NCBI GenBank assembly: GCA_027858345.1
Contig: JAQICX010000005.1
Location: 1 to 38,895 of the forward strand
Length of the DNA: 38,895 nt
Reading direction: 5' to 3'
Source of the DNA: Kiritimatiellia bacterium
GTDB lineage: Bacteria > Verrucomicrobiota > Kiritimatiellia > JAQICX01
A model generated the notes under the pieces. It did no database searches. It was given only the letters and a program-made list of their open reading frames with translations, and was not told the origin of the DNA. The position numbers and the translations under genes were made by a program. Below are positions 1 to 8,776 of this stretch, one piece after another (position 1 is the stretch's first letter; each line of letters starts with the position of its first letter).

Positions 1-223
1 CTGGCTGGCGACAAGTTGGAGAAACTGAACGAATCCAATCCTGATAATGAAGGTCCAAACCAAAATATTCCATAACCTCAAATTGTGACATATTTTTTGG
101 CAATCCCTCCCCCTCCCAACGAGCAATTGTCTGATCCCACCAAGTCGCCCACTCCATCAAAGGATAACGGTCACATTCCTCAAAATTCAAAATTTTTCTA
201 AAAGCTTCCACTGTACTAGTCAT
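1..223 (-). CDS. Uroporphyrinogen decarboxylase-family protein, N-terminal part (runs off window)
   Basis: An open frame reads leftward from an ATG at 223 to the window edge (74 codons), preceded by a good ribosome binding site (AGGTGA, about 5 nt upstream). The protein begins MTSTVEAFRKILNFEECDRY and continues with a PLMEWATWWDQTIARW stretch. This matches, from memory, the start of the URO-D/methyltransferase-like proteins that are abundant in Lentisphaerota and Planctomycetes. Many of these are probably corrinoid-dependent methyltransferases rather than haem enzymes. Only the N-terminus is visible, so no catalytic residue can be checked. The gene is divergent from the ABC ATPase gene at 533. 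Confidence 0.6.
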   Translation of the reverse strand, partial: MTSTVEAFRKILNFEECDRYPLMEWATWWDQTIARWEGEGLPKNMSQFEVMEYFGLDLHYQDWIRSVSPTCRQP

Positions 224-532
224 TATTCACCTATATTCTATATTACAATTGATTAACCTGCTTTACCCCATCTAAAGAACTATTTTTTACAATAATATTA
301 CAAACCAGCAAAGAATACAATGTCTTTGCAACAAAATCTTCACTTATGCCACAAGAAACACCTGAGCTTAAACTAAACAAACAACTTTTCCAAGATGTAA
401 AAACATTTTATTTGCAAATATTTACGATTTATAATAGTATGCAGAGTGATATTTTATTTTAATAGTTTTTTAGAAGAAGCTACGATATTTTAAGAACAAA
501 TAATTCTCGGTAACGAGTGAGGAGAAATAATT
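224..532. other. Divergent intergenic region, no repeats seen
   Basis: This AT-rich 309-base gap separates two divergent genes and should hold both promoters. A perfect TATAAT sits at 430-435 on the plus strand, but I find no convincing -35 at 16-18 bp from it. A strong GAGGAG ribosome binding site at 519-524 precedes the ATG at 533. None of the GC-rich intergenic modules found elsewhere in the window occur here. Confidence 0.5.
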
Positions 533-1633
533 ATGGCAAGTGTAACACTTTCAGGTGTTGAAAAGATATATGAAAATACATTTAAGGCGGTTGAGGACTT
601 TAATCTTACAATCAACGACAAAGAATTTCTAGTTTTAGTTGGTCCATCTGGTTGTGGCAAATCAACAACATTAAGAATGATTGCTGGTTTAGAAGAAATC
701 ACTAGCGGAACAATTACTATTGGCGACAAAGTTGTTAATGATGTTCCACCAAAAGACAGAGATATTGCAATGGTTTTCCAAAACTATGCTTTATATCCAC
801 ATATGTCTGTTTTTGACAATATGGCTTTTGGTCTAAAACTACGTAAACGTCCAAAGAAAGAGATTCAGGAACTTGTTGAAGAAGCTGCAGAAATACTTGG
901 AATCACTGAGTTGCTGCAACGTCGTCCAAAACAACTTTCAGGTGGACAGAGACAACGTGTTGCTCTTGGACGTGCAATTGTTCGTAAACCAAAAGTTTTC
1001 TTATTTGATGAACCACTATCAAACCTTGATGCAAAGATGCGTGTTCAGATGCGTGTTGAAATTAACAGGTTGCATAGCAAGCTTGGTGCAACAATGATTT
1101 ATGTCACACATGACCAGACAGAAGCTATGACTATGGGGGATAGAATTGTTGTTATGTGCGATGGTATTATACAGCAAGTAGACACTCCTATCAGCCTTTA
1201 TGATGTACCGGTAAACAAATTTGTTGCAAGTTTCATCGGCACTCCTCCAATGAACTTCTTTGAAGGTGAAATAAAGAAAAGTCAGAACGAGCTCTATTTC
1301 ACTTCGGCAACAGAGACTATCAGACTTCCTCAGGAATGGGAAGATGAGCTTAAAGATAGCGAAGGCAGAAAAGTCACGTTTGGTATTCGGCCAGAAGATA
1401 TTGGTTCAAATGTTGCATATGAAATCGTTGATGCACCGGAACTTAATGCTGATGTTGATGTTGTTGAGCCAATGGGTTCGGAAACATATGTTTACCTTAA
1501 ATCAGGTGACAACATATTTATCTCAAAGGTGGATGCTCATAACGAGTTCAAACCTGGACAAGATGTTAAACTACCTATCGTAGTTAGCAAAGCTCATCTT
1601 TTCTGTGATGAAACAAAAAAACTGATTATTTAA
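533..1633 (+). CDS. ABC transporter ATP-binding protein, MalK/UgpC family
   Basis: This is the nucleotide-binding subunit of an ABC importer of the multiple-sugar (CUT1) type. At 366 aa it has the usual MalK length. Visible motifs are Walker A GPSGCGKST at 37-45, Q-loop Q83, signature LSGGQ at 135-139, Walker B VFLFDEP at 155-161, D-loop SNLD at 163-166 and H-loop H193. A C-terminal TOBE-like regulatory region follows from about residue 240, with FGIRPEDI near 285. The ATG has a GAGGAG site 8 nt upstream. A strong intrinsic terminator follows the stop, so it is probably transcribed alone. In this family one ATPase can serve several permease sets, and no permease gene lies nearby. The family call is secure; the substrate is unknown. 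Confidence 0.93.
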   Translation: MASVTLSGVEKIYENTFKAVEDFNLTINDKEFLVLVGPSGCGKSTTLRMIAGLEEITSGTITIGDKVVNDVPPKDRDIAMVFQNYALYPHMSVFDNMAFGLKLRKRPKKEIQELVEEAAEILGITELLQRRPKQLSGGQRQRVALGRAIVRKPKVFLFDEPLSNLDAKMRVQMRVEINRLHSKLGATMIYVTHDQTEAMTMGDRIVVMCDGIIQQVDTPISLYDVPVNKFVASFIGTPPMNFFEGEIKKSQNELYFTSATETIRLPQEWEDELKDSEGRKVTFGIRPEDIGSNVAYEIVDAPELNADVDVVEPMGSETYVYLKSGDNIFISKVDAHNEFKPGQDVKLPIVVSKAHLFCDETKKLII

Positions 1634-1648
1634 AATTTTCAGAACAAA

Positions 1649-1678
1649 ATAGCATACCTTTGGTGTGCTATTTTTTTT
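1649..1678 (+). terminator. Rho-independent terminator after the ABC ATPase gene
   Basis: A 10-bp stem (ATAGCATACC / GGTGTGCTAT, one G-U type pair) with a TTT loop is followed directly by a run of eight T. It starts 15 nt after the stop codon and ends just before the next gene. Confidence 0.9.
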
Positions 1679-1691
1679 GACCAGATATAAA

Positions 1692-3020
1692 ATGAAGAAG
1701 ACAGTTGCAATAACAATTTTTATATTGATAACATCCCTGCCATTTCTTTTAATGCTTTTTTCATCAAAGCAAAAGACAATGCAGGATTCAAGCGACATGA
1801 AACTGCTGATTATTTCCCCCCACCGTCGCGAAGTTAAACTTGAATACTCCCGAGCATTTAAAGAGTGGCTTCAGGAAAACAACAAACCATATATAGAAAT
1901 AGTCTGGTTAGACGTCGGTGGAACATCAAAGATGCTCAAAGACCTAGAATCACGCTTCAATAACTCAGATTTTCCTGATGTAGACATAATGTTTGGCGGC
2001 GGGGTAGATCCATTTATTCGCAGCAAATCAGCAGGTTGGCTACAACCTGCCAATATCAGCCAGCAAATACTATCGGAGATTCCAGACGAGTGTGCTGGAT
2101 TCCCCGTATACGACAAAGAGATGTACTGGTTTGGTGTGGCACTCAGTGGATTCGGCATTGTCTATAATAATCCTCTAATAGACCAACTGGGACTAACAAC
2201 GCCTAAATCATGGGAAGATTTAACCACGCCAGAGTTCTTCACTTGGGTAGCATCAGGCGACCCAAGGTCGAGCGGTTCAGTGCACATGTGTTATGAAATT
2301 ATTCTACAAGCATATGGATATGAAAAAGGTTGGGAAATAATAACAAAGCTTTGTGCCAATATCAGAAAATTTGGAGAAGGTGGTGGCGAAGGTCCTCGCG
2401 AAGTTGCCTCTGGCGAAGTAGTGGCAGGTTTAGCTATCGACCAATATGCAGAAACTGCAATAAAATCAGTTGGCAACAATGCTCTGGGATTCTCCCTGCC
2501 TGACAATGCAACAGTTGTCAATCCTGATGCAATTGCAATACTAAAAAATGCACCAAACAAAGATAGTGCTGAAATGTTCCTCAACTTCGTACTGTCATTT
2601 GATGGACAAAAAATTCTATGCCAGCCAATTGGACAAGATGGACAAATGAACAACCTATATAGAATGCCGGTCAACAAGAACATATATACAAAAGACTGGG
2701 CACCAAAAGCAAATCCATATGATTTCAAAAGTAACTTCAAATATAACACTGACATTGCAAGCAAAAGATGGAATGTCCTAAACTCGATGATGGGTACAAC
2801 ACTTATTGACCCACATAAAAATCTACAAAAAGCTTGGAAAACAATTATCGACCAAAACCTACCTGAAGAAAAACTTAAAATTTTATATGCACCTCCTGTA
2901 TCTGAAGAGGAACTCTTGCAAATTGCAGAATCCTGGAGCGATAACAGATATAAACTAGAGATAACAACCCAATGGGCTCAAAATGCTCAAAAAAAATATA
3001 AATCCTTAGCGGAGAAATAA
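1692..3020 (+). CDS. Extracellular solute-binding protein of an ABC importer
   Basis: A periplasmic binding protein of the SBP type seen with Fe(III), putrescine and 2-aminoethylphosphonate importers. I set the start at 1692 (442 aa). The longer frame from 1665 begins inside the terminator, while the 1692 start gives a classic signal or anchor sequence, MKKTVAITIFILITSLPFLL. The mature part shows the lobe pattern of the family: a PDVDIMFGGGVDPF segment, a hinge around GFGIVYNN, then an EGPREVASGEVVAGLAIDQY segment and the late LNFVLSFDGQKIL helix typical of the AfuA/SBP_bac_6-8 group. Its stop is followed after one base by the next ATG. The ligand cannot be read from the sequence. Confidence 0.82.
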   Translation: MKKTVAITIFILITSLPFLLMLFSSKQKTMQDSSDMKLLIISPHRREVKLEYSRAFKEWLQENNKPYIEIVWLDVGGTSKMLKDLESRFNNSDFPDVDIMFGGGVDPFIRSKSAGWLQPANISQQILSEIPDECAGFPVYDKEMYWFGVALSGFGIVYNNPLIDQLGLTTPKSWEDLTTPEFFTWVASGDPRSSGSVHMCYEIILQAYGYEKGWEIITKLCANIRKFGEGGGEGPREVASGEVVAGLAIDQYAETAIKSVGNNALGFSLPDNATVVNPDAIAILKNAPNKDSAEMFLNFVLSFDGQKILCQPIGQDGQMNNLYRMPVNKNIYTKDWAPKANPYDFKSNFKYNTDIASKRWNVLNSMMGTTLIDPHKNLQKAWKTIIDQNLPEEKLKILYAPPVSEEELLQIAESWSDNRYKLEITTQWAQNAQKKYKSLAEK

Positions 3021-3021
3021 C

Positions 3022-3480
3022 ATGAAAAGATTGACAACAGAAGAAGAGATTAATTTTATCAAAGAGATTACGGGAGACCCTGAGAAGAATAATATAATCT
3101 CAAGTATAAAAGACTCATTTAACATACTGCAGGTGCGTTCTCAACTCTTACTAGGTCTTATAACAATCTGCCTTACAATAACAGGATTTTCAGGTCATCG
3201 TCTTGCAGCCTCGGGTGTACCTGCAAGGATCGCCCTCTTTACAGGAGTAATATCCGTATTAATATCTGCATTGCTACTCTTTTTCGGACCTCTAAAAATC
3301 AGATGGATAACCACATACAAAACAGACTCTTTTGACGAAACAGTTTTTAAGATGCTGAAACGTCGAGACAACAAAACAAAATTATATCACATAGCAACAG
3401 GCTTCCTGATTGTCGGTTTGTCATCCTACATCATAAGCCTCGCAGTATTTCTAGCGAGATACTCTATCCTTAATCCATAA
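3022..3480 (+). CDS. Small membrane protein of unknown function
   Basis: This 152-aa protein is not a family I recognise. It has a charged N-terminal 35 residues followed by three likely membrane spans: about 42-58 (LLLGLITICLTITGFSG), 70-91 (IALFTGVISVLISALLLFF) and 125-146 (IATGFLIVGLSSYIISLAV). A basic loop sits between the second and third span. The ATG lies one base after the stop of the binding-protein gene, with GGAG inside the end of that gene, so the two are translationally coupled. It could be an accessory to the importer, but it is too small and has too few spans to be the missing permease. Confidence 0.75.
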   Translation: MKRLTTEEEINFIKEITGDPEKNNIISSIKDSFNILQVRSQLLLGLITICLTITGFSGHRLAASGVPARIALFTGVISVLISALLLFFGPLKIRWITTYKTDSFDETVFKMLKRRDNKTKLYHIATGFLIVGLSSYIISLAVFLARYSILNP

Positions 3481-3973
3481 ATCACTAAAAGTTTCTCGTT
3501 TTTCGGAAAAAAACTAATTTGGCTTTAAAGAATACATCCGTCCTATCAGTCCCATCCGTCCCATTGAAATGCAAAATCGTCGGGCATCTTTCTTCGCTCT
3601 ACGTGCTTCTCATGACACGGTTGAGCACCGACCTTGCTGACAACGTCAGCTCCTGGGAACGCCGAGCTCCAGCTCGGCTCTTCTGTAGCGGCGGGCGTTG
3701 ACCGCCGACCTCTGTAGCCGCGTCGCCCCGGCGCGGTTCTTCTCTCTTCTCTCTTAACCTGCGAACAACGTGAGCCATATACCCTATCACCGCAAAGTCC
3801 ACCAAAACTCCTCCCCTTGCTAAGGGGAGGTGGCGAGCAACGCGAGACGGAGGGGTGACTCTGGGAACGCCGAGCTCCAGCTCGGCCCTTAGCCTCTATC
3901 TTAACCTTAACCTAGCTGGCGCAGCCAGCCCTTTACCTCAACCTTAACCTTAATCTAGCTGGCGCAGCCAGCC
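3481..3973. repeat. Convergent intergenic region filled with repeat modules
   Basis: A mosaic in the 3'-3' gap between the small membrane protein gene and the topoisomerase A gene. In order: a GTCCCAT array (3533-3571); a GCCGAGCT/AGCTCGGC palindrome (3661-3678); a TCTGTAGC-led module with a GGCGG...CCGCC hairpin (3682-3711); a second TCTGTAGC module with a CCGCGTCG/CGGCGCGG hairpin (3711-3740); a CCTCC-type module (3801-3858); a second GCCGAGCT palindrome (about 3866-3886); and two copies of a CTTAACCTTAA tract plus GCTGGC-GCA-GCCAGC hairpin (hairpins at 3915-3929 and 3958-3972). The short frames across this gap are fortuitous readings of the repeats. Confidence 0.85.
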
Positions 3974-6268
3974 CTATACTCCCAAATCAAGAATATTTCC
4001 TTTTGAACCAGCTTCGTCATCTTTCCACCAGCGTGGCTTGGACGTTGCAATCCTGGCAATCGATTTGCTAGTCAATTGATTCCCCTTGCTCTTAACGCCT
4101 TTCACAAGAATATCCGATGTAGTAAATACCTGCTGATTAATTCTTTGGTTTTTCTTAGGTCTATACTTAAGAAAAATCTCTTCTGGAATTTCGTCTATAC
4201 AAAGAATAATCTCACCATCTTCTGGAACAACTTGATAGTTCTTGTTAAGAATACTTCCGCCAAATGTAAAACGTTTGATATAAGTAAGCTTGTCTAGTGT
4301 ATAAACAATAAGCATTTCTCTATCGCGACTGTTCACATTTGTATAAACCATATTCTTATCAACAAAATACTTTTCAGGTGGCGGCATGACAATATATTTA
4401 CCTGTATCCCAAACCATAATTATCTTGTCTAGAGATGAACAAGTGAAAGCTTCTTCACCTTCAACATTTGAACCCAAATAAAACTTTTCAACATCATGAC
4501 AAATCGTTAGTTCATTTGCAGTCAGCTTTCCTCTGTCTATTTCCTTAATTTCGGATGTCTGAGTCATTCTTGGATAATCTTTAGAATACTTTTTAATCAA
4601 ATCTTTGAGATAATCAACTGTATAATTGATGATATCACTTAAGAATTTTCTGACCTCTTTCAACTCAAGCTCTATTCCCTCAATCTCTGCTTGATTCTTG
4701 TTGATATCAAACAAAGATATTCTACGAATTCTTACACCAAGAAGCATCTCAAGATCTTCCTTAACAATTGCCCTTGAAAGTAATTTTTTGTATGGTTCAA
4801 AACCTGTTAGAATTGCCTCATCAATCTCTTCTCGACTCGTACACTCTTCAATTCTCTTATAAATTCGTTTTTCAACAAAAATCTGCACAAGAGTTTTTTC
4901 ATGAATAGAATCTTCCAGCTTCTGTTCTTTAAGTTTCAGTTCAGCTTCTAATATATCAACGAGCATTCGAGTATTCTCTTTAAGAATCTCTTTAACACCC
5001 ATCTCAACAGGACGATTTTCTCTTATAATAACAATATTACTTGTGATCGGTACTTCACAATTTGTAAATGCATAAAGTGCCTTTATAGCTTTCTCACTAT
5101 TTGTCCCCTGAACAAGTTGAAGCTCAATTTCAACATTCTCTGCTGTATAATCATAAATGGATTTTACAGGGATCTTTTTCTTTTTGATACCATCTTCAAT
5201 TGAACGAATGATTGACTCTGTAGTTGTGCTGTAAGGAACCTCTTTGATAACCAACTTATTTACGCCAGACTCTTCAATCAAAGCTCTTAGCTTAATTTTA
5301 CCAAATCCATCATTATACTCGGTTGCATCCATGATGCCACCCTGCATAAAGTCAGGTAAAATTGAAAATGAACGCTTTTTCAAAATTGCAACCTGTGCAC
5401 GCAACAGTTCAATGAAGTTATGAGGCATAATCCTAGTCGAAAGTCCAACCGCAATACCTTCTGCACCCAGCATTAGCAATAATGGCAATTTCGATGGCAA
5501 TGTGACTGGCTCTTTGTTTCGACCATCATAACTTGGACTATAAATAGTTATCTGCTTATTGAAAATTTCGTTTCTGGCAAGATCAGTCAACCGACACTCA
5601 ATATACCTGGAGGCAGCAGCTGGATCTCCTGTCAGAATATTACCAAAGTTTCCCTGTCTGTCTATTAAATAACGCTTGTTTGCCAATGCAACCAAAGCCG
5701 CACCAATTGAAGCATCACCATGAGGATGATACTGCATTGTGTGACCAACAATGTTGGCAACCTTAATAAAACGACCATCATCTTTCTCATGCAAAGCATG
5801 CATAATACGACGTTGCACAGGCTTGAAACCATCCTCAAGTTTTGGAATAGCTCTATCGCAGATAACATATGACGCATACTCAATAAAATTGCTATCCAAT
5901 AACTGCTTTAAAAGACTATTATCACGGCGTAAATGTTCCAGTTCGGCTTCACCACGACTCTGAGGCTTCTTTGCTTCACGTTCAGGTAAATTATCAACAT
6001 CATCTACTGAAACACTCTTTTTAGCAACCTTCTCCTCGATCGCAGATGCATCATCTGACTCTTGATTATCGTCGCTTTCGGTCAAATCCTCTTCCTCCTC
6101 ATCTGACTCGCCCTTCTTCGCAGCATCTATACTTTCTGCAGATTCATCCTCAGGCTCAAGAGGCGTCTCCTCTTTTAAAGCTTCCGAACTTTCACTTTTT
6201 TCACCATCATCTGGTGTAAAAAACAAAAACTCTTGCTGTGGTATCTCTTTGTTATCTTTATCGTCCAT
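3974..6268 (-). CDS. parC: DNA topoisomerase IV subunit A (GyrA/ParC family), with an acidic N-terminal extension
   Basis: The DNA breakage-reunion subunit of a type IIA topoisomerase (764 aa). The core shows FKPVQRRIMHAL at 148-159, YHPHGDASIGAAL at 180-192, and the catalytic tyrosine Y222 in AAASRYIECRL. The C-terminal part after about residue 590 is short, with only a few beta-pinwheel-like repeats and no GyrA-box that I can see, so topoisomerase IV is more likely than gyrase. About 110 residues before the core are strongly acidic and low complexity (EDESAES, SDEEEEDLTESDD), which is not usual for the family. The GAGGAA site lies just upstream of the ATG. The B subunit gene lies downstream on the same strand beyond a 667-bp repeat-filled gap. 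Confidence 0.88.
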   Translation of the reverse strand: MDDKDNKEIPQQEFLFFTPDDGEKSESSEALKEETPLEPEDESAESIDAAKKGESDEEEEDLTESDDNQESDDASAIEEKVAKKSVSVDDVDNLPEREAKKPQSRGEAELEHLRRDNSLLKQLLDSNFIEYASYVICDRAIPKLEDGFKPVQRRIMHALHEKDDGRFIKVANIVGHTMQYHPHGDASIGAALVALANKRYLIDRQGNFGNILTGDPAAASRYIECRLTDLARNEIFNKQITIYSPSYDGRNKEPVTLPSKLPLLLMLGAEGIAVGLSTRIMPHNFIELLRAQVAILKKRSFSILPDFMQGGIMDATEYNDGFGKIKLRALIEESGVNKLVIKEVPYSTTTESIIRSIEDGIKKKKIPVKSIYDYTAENVEIELQLVQGTNSEKAIKALYAFTNCEVPITSNIVIIRENRPVEMGVKEILKENTRMLVDILEAELKLKEQKLEDSIHEKTLVQIFVEKRIYKRIEECTSREEIDEAILTGFEPYKKLLSRAIVKEDLEMLLGVRIRRISLFDINKNQAEIEGIELELKEVRKFLSDIINYTVDYLKDLIKKYSKDYPRMTQTSEIKEIDRGKLTANELTICHDVEKFYLGSNVEGEEAFTCSSLDKIIMVWDTGKYIVMPPPEKYFVDKNMVYTNVNSRDREMLIVYTLDKLTYIKRFTFGGSILNKNYQVVPEDGEIILCIDEIPEEIFLKYRPKKNQRINQQVFTTSDILVKGVKSKGNQLTSKSIARIATSKPRWWKDDEAGSKGNILDLGV

Positions 6269-6935
6269 TATTCCTCACAAATTATATAATTACATAAAAT
6301 AGTTATTAGCTTTCAGCTATTAGTTTATTGTCTCTACGCTATGCTACGTTCCTCTGGGTCAAAAAACTTCCGAACCGAAGCGACTCGGCTACAGGCATTA
6401 TATCCCGCCTTGCGTTCTTCTGTAGCCGCGTCGCCCCGGCGCGGTTCTCTCTCTTCTCTCTTAACTCGGCGAACAACGTGAGCCATAGCATCACGTATCA
6501 CTGCAAGTTCGCCAAAGCTCATCCCCGGCTGGCTCGCTAGTCCCGCTCTGCGGGAGGAAGGTCACCTCGGGGCTTGCCCCCGTGGAACCATGATTAGAGG
6601 GCTGACAGCCCGACATAACACAGCCTAGGGCATCATCCTTCGCTCTTCCCGCTCGTTCTGCTAACTACGCAGGACGCTGATGGCATTCCACAATTATTAA
6701 TTCTTAATTCTTAATTTTTAATTGTTCCCTACTGTTCCTCAATCTTTTCCCTGCTGGCCTCGCCAGCTCCTGATAACACCGAGCTCCAGCTCATTCCACG
6801 CTTCGCGTCTTCTGTAGCGGCGGGCGCTGACCGCCGACCTCCATCTCATTCCACGCTTTGCATCTTCTGTAGCCGCGTCGCCCCGGCGCGGTTCTTAACC
6901 TCAATCTTAATCTTAACCTGCTGGCGTAGCCAGCA
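6269..6935. repeat. Repeat-module mosaic between the topoisomerase B and A genes
   Basis: This is the longest non-coding gap (667 bases). It contains a TCTGTAGC/CCGCGTCG hairpin module at 6419-6448 and 6866-6895, a GGCGG...CCGCC module at 6811-6840, a CTTCGCTCT element near 6640, an AT-rich TTAATTCTTAATT tract near 6695-6722, half of the GCCGAGCT palindrome near 6780, and a CTTAATCTTAACC tract followed by a GCTGGC-GTA-GCCAGC hairpin (6920-6934). That hairpin lies one base from the stop codon of the topoisomerase B gene. Everything is oriented as 3'-trailer sequence of that leftward gene. I see no real gene here. Confidence 0.85.
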
Positions 6936-8759
6936 TCAAATATCTTCCGGCAAGATTAAATTATCCATAATATACGCCTTACGTTCCGGCGTATTCTTAC
7001 CACTATAAAAGTCCAGCAATTCCGTAATTGCTGTTTCCCCTGTTGCATCAACAGATGTCAACTTAATATTATCTTCACTAATAAAATCTTTAAACTCTTT
7101 TGGAGAAATTTCTCCCAAACCTTTAAATCGAGTAACCTCAACTCCTTTAACAATCTTTTTAAGAGCCGCATCTCGTTCAGCCTCTGAATAACAATAAATT
7201 GTCTCTTGCTTGTTTCTAACTCTGAAAAGCGGCGTTTCAAGAATCTTCAAATGCCCTCGTATAACAATTTCTTTAAAGAATCTTAGAAAAAATGTGATCA
7301 GCAGGTTACGAATGTGTAACCCGTCCACATCGGCATCGGTTGCAAGCACAACATTCTGATATCTCAACTCCTCAATGGTCTCTTCAATGTTCAAACTACA
7401 CATCAAGTTATAAAGTTCAACATTCTTGTAGATTGCACTTCTCGGCAGATCATTAACATTTAGAGGTTTTCCCTTTAACATGAAAATGGCCTGAGTGTTA
7501 GGATTTCTGCAACTAGTCATTGAACCGGCAGCAGACTGCCCTTCTGTAATGAAAATCATTGACTTATCTGAAAAATTACGCTTTGCATTAAGATGAAGCT
7601 TGCAGTCTTTCAACTGTGGAATACGAATTGAAACGGCCTTTGAACGCTCTCTGGCAAGTTTCTTGACAGACTGTAATTCCTGCCGGCATTTCTGATTTTC
7701 CTCAATCTTAGCAAGCAGACTTGCTGCATCCTTTTTGTTTCGATGCAGACTGTCAACAACAATATCTTTAATCTTAGAAACCAACTCAGAACGAATTTCT
7801 GTGTTACCCAGTCTGTTCTTTGTCTGTGACTCAAAGATTGGCTCCTTCAAACGAATTGCAATTGCACCAAGCAAACCTTCACGAACATCATCGCCACCAA
7901 ATTTCTTGCCAGAGAACTCATTAATACCTTTAAGAATACCTTCCCTAAATGCACTTAGATGCGTTCCCCCATCAACGGTGAACTGACCATTTACAAATGA
8001 ATAATATTCCTCAGAAAATTGATGTGTATGCGTGAACGCAATTTCAAGTGTCTCATCTTTGAAGTAGATTGGCTGATAAAGCTGCTGATATGCAGACTCA
8101 TCTCGAATAAGCTCCAAAAGCCCATCTTCAGACTTGTAAACCTCGCCATTGAACACAAGCTTTAAACCAGCATTGAGATAAGCATAAAAACGCATACGAC
8201 GCTCAATATGACCCATCTCAAATGCATATTTCTTGAAAATCTCAGGATCGGGTGTGAATGACATAAACGTGCCGTTGCGAACATTTGTCTCTTGCTTCGC
8301 TCTATTCTGGCTAATCAACTTGCCCTGTTCAAAATATGCCTCGACATATTCATCTTCTCGATAACTCTTTACAACAAAATGAGATGAAAGTGCATTAACA
8401 GCCTTTGTGCCAACACCATTCAGTCCAACACTGAACTGAAAAACATCATCGTTATACTTAGCACCAGTATTAATCTTCGAAACACACTCAACAACTTTAC
8501 CCAAAGGTATACCACGACCATAATCCCTAACCGTAACTTCATCATCCTTAACCGTTATCTTGACCTCTTTACCATTACCCATGATAAATTCATCAATAGA
8601 ATTGTCAATTACCTCTTTTAAGAGAATGTAAATGCCATCTTCATATTGAGCACCACTCCCTGTCCGGCCAATATACATGCCCGACCTCAAACGAATATGC
8701 TCTAATGATGACAGCGACTTTACTGTATCTTCATTATACTGAACTTCTTTTTTCGCCAT
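6936..8759 (-). CDS. parE: DNA topoisomerase IV subunit B (GyrB/ParE family)
   Basis: The ATPase/TOPRIM subunit that pairs with the A subunit. I place the start at 8759 (607 aa, MAKKEVQYNEDT). It has an AGGAA site about 11 nt upstream, while the longer frame from 8795 overlaps the end of lysS. GHKL ATPase: general base E49 and Mg-binding N53 in LLKEVIDNSIDE, then GRGIP at 81-85, with the switch lysine K314 in SQTKNRLGN. TOPRIM: EGQSAAGS at 406-413 and DADVDG at 475-480. C-terminal FKGLGE is at 545-550. The layout resembles Bacteroidetes/PVC ParE. The aspartate normally in EGDSA is Gln here. It lies 17 nt after lysS and is probably co-transcribed with it. Confidence 0.9.
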   Translation of the reverse strand: MAKKEVQYNEDTVKSLSSLEHIRLRSGMYIGRTGSGAQYEDGIYILLKEVIDNSIDEFIMGNGKEVKITVKDDEVTVRDYGRGIPLGKVVECVSKINTGAKYNDDVFQFSVGLNGVGTKAVNALSSHFVVKSYREDEYVEAYFEQGKLISQNRAKQETNVRNGTFMSFTPDPEIFKKYAFEMGHIERRMRFYAYLNAGLKLVFNGEVYKSEDGLLELIRDESAYQQLYQPIYFKDETLEIAFTHTHQFSEEYYSFVNGQFTVDGGTHLSAFREGILKGINEFSGKKFGGDDVREGLLGAIAIRLKEPIFESQTKNRLGNTEIRSELVSKIKDIVVDSLHRNKKDAASLLAKIEENQKCRQELQSVKKLARERSKAVSIRIPQLKDCKLHLNAKRNFSDKSMIFITEGQSAAGSMTSCRNPNTQAIFMLKGKPLNVNDLPRSAIYKNVELYNLMCSLNIEETIEELRYQNVVLATDADVDGLHIRNLLITFFLRFFKEIVIRGHLKILETPLFRVRNKQETIYCYSEAERDAALKKIVKGVEVTRFKGLGEISPKEFKDFISEDNIKLTSVDATGETAITELLDFYSGKNTPERKAYIMDNLILPEDI

Positions 8760-8776
8760 ATAAATTAATTTTCCTG

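Noticed and set aside
430-435. TATAAT ahead of the ABC ATPase gene as a promoter
   Set aside because: Perfect -10 but no acceptable -35 at 16-18 bp; kept only as a remark in the intergenic entry.
2291-2764. Minus-strand open frame of 157 codons inside the solute-binding protein gene
   Set aside because: Antisense to a recognisable coding sequence; no ribosome binding site and no known family.
3599-3805. Repeated short minus-strand frames reading MAHVVRRLREKREEPRRGDAAT, also seen at 6334-6522 and partly at 11491-11673
   Set aside because: The similarity comes from the shared GC-rich repeat modules being read in the same frame, not from a conserved small protein.
6281-6286. TATAAT on the minus strand upstream of the topoisomerase A gene
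   Set aside because: It lies only about 12 nt from the ATG, so the transcript would begin inside the ribosome binding site.
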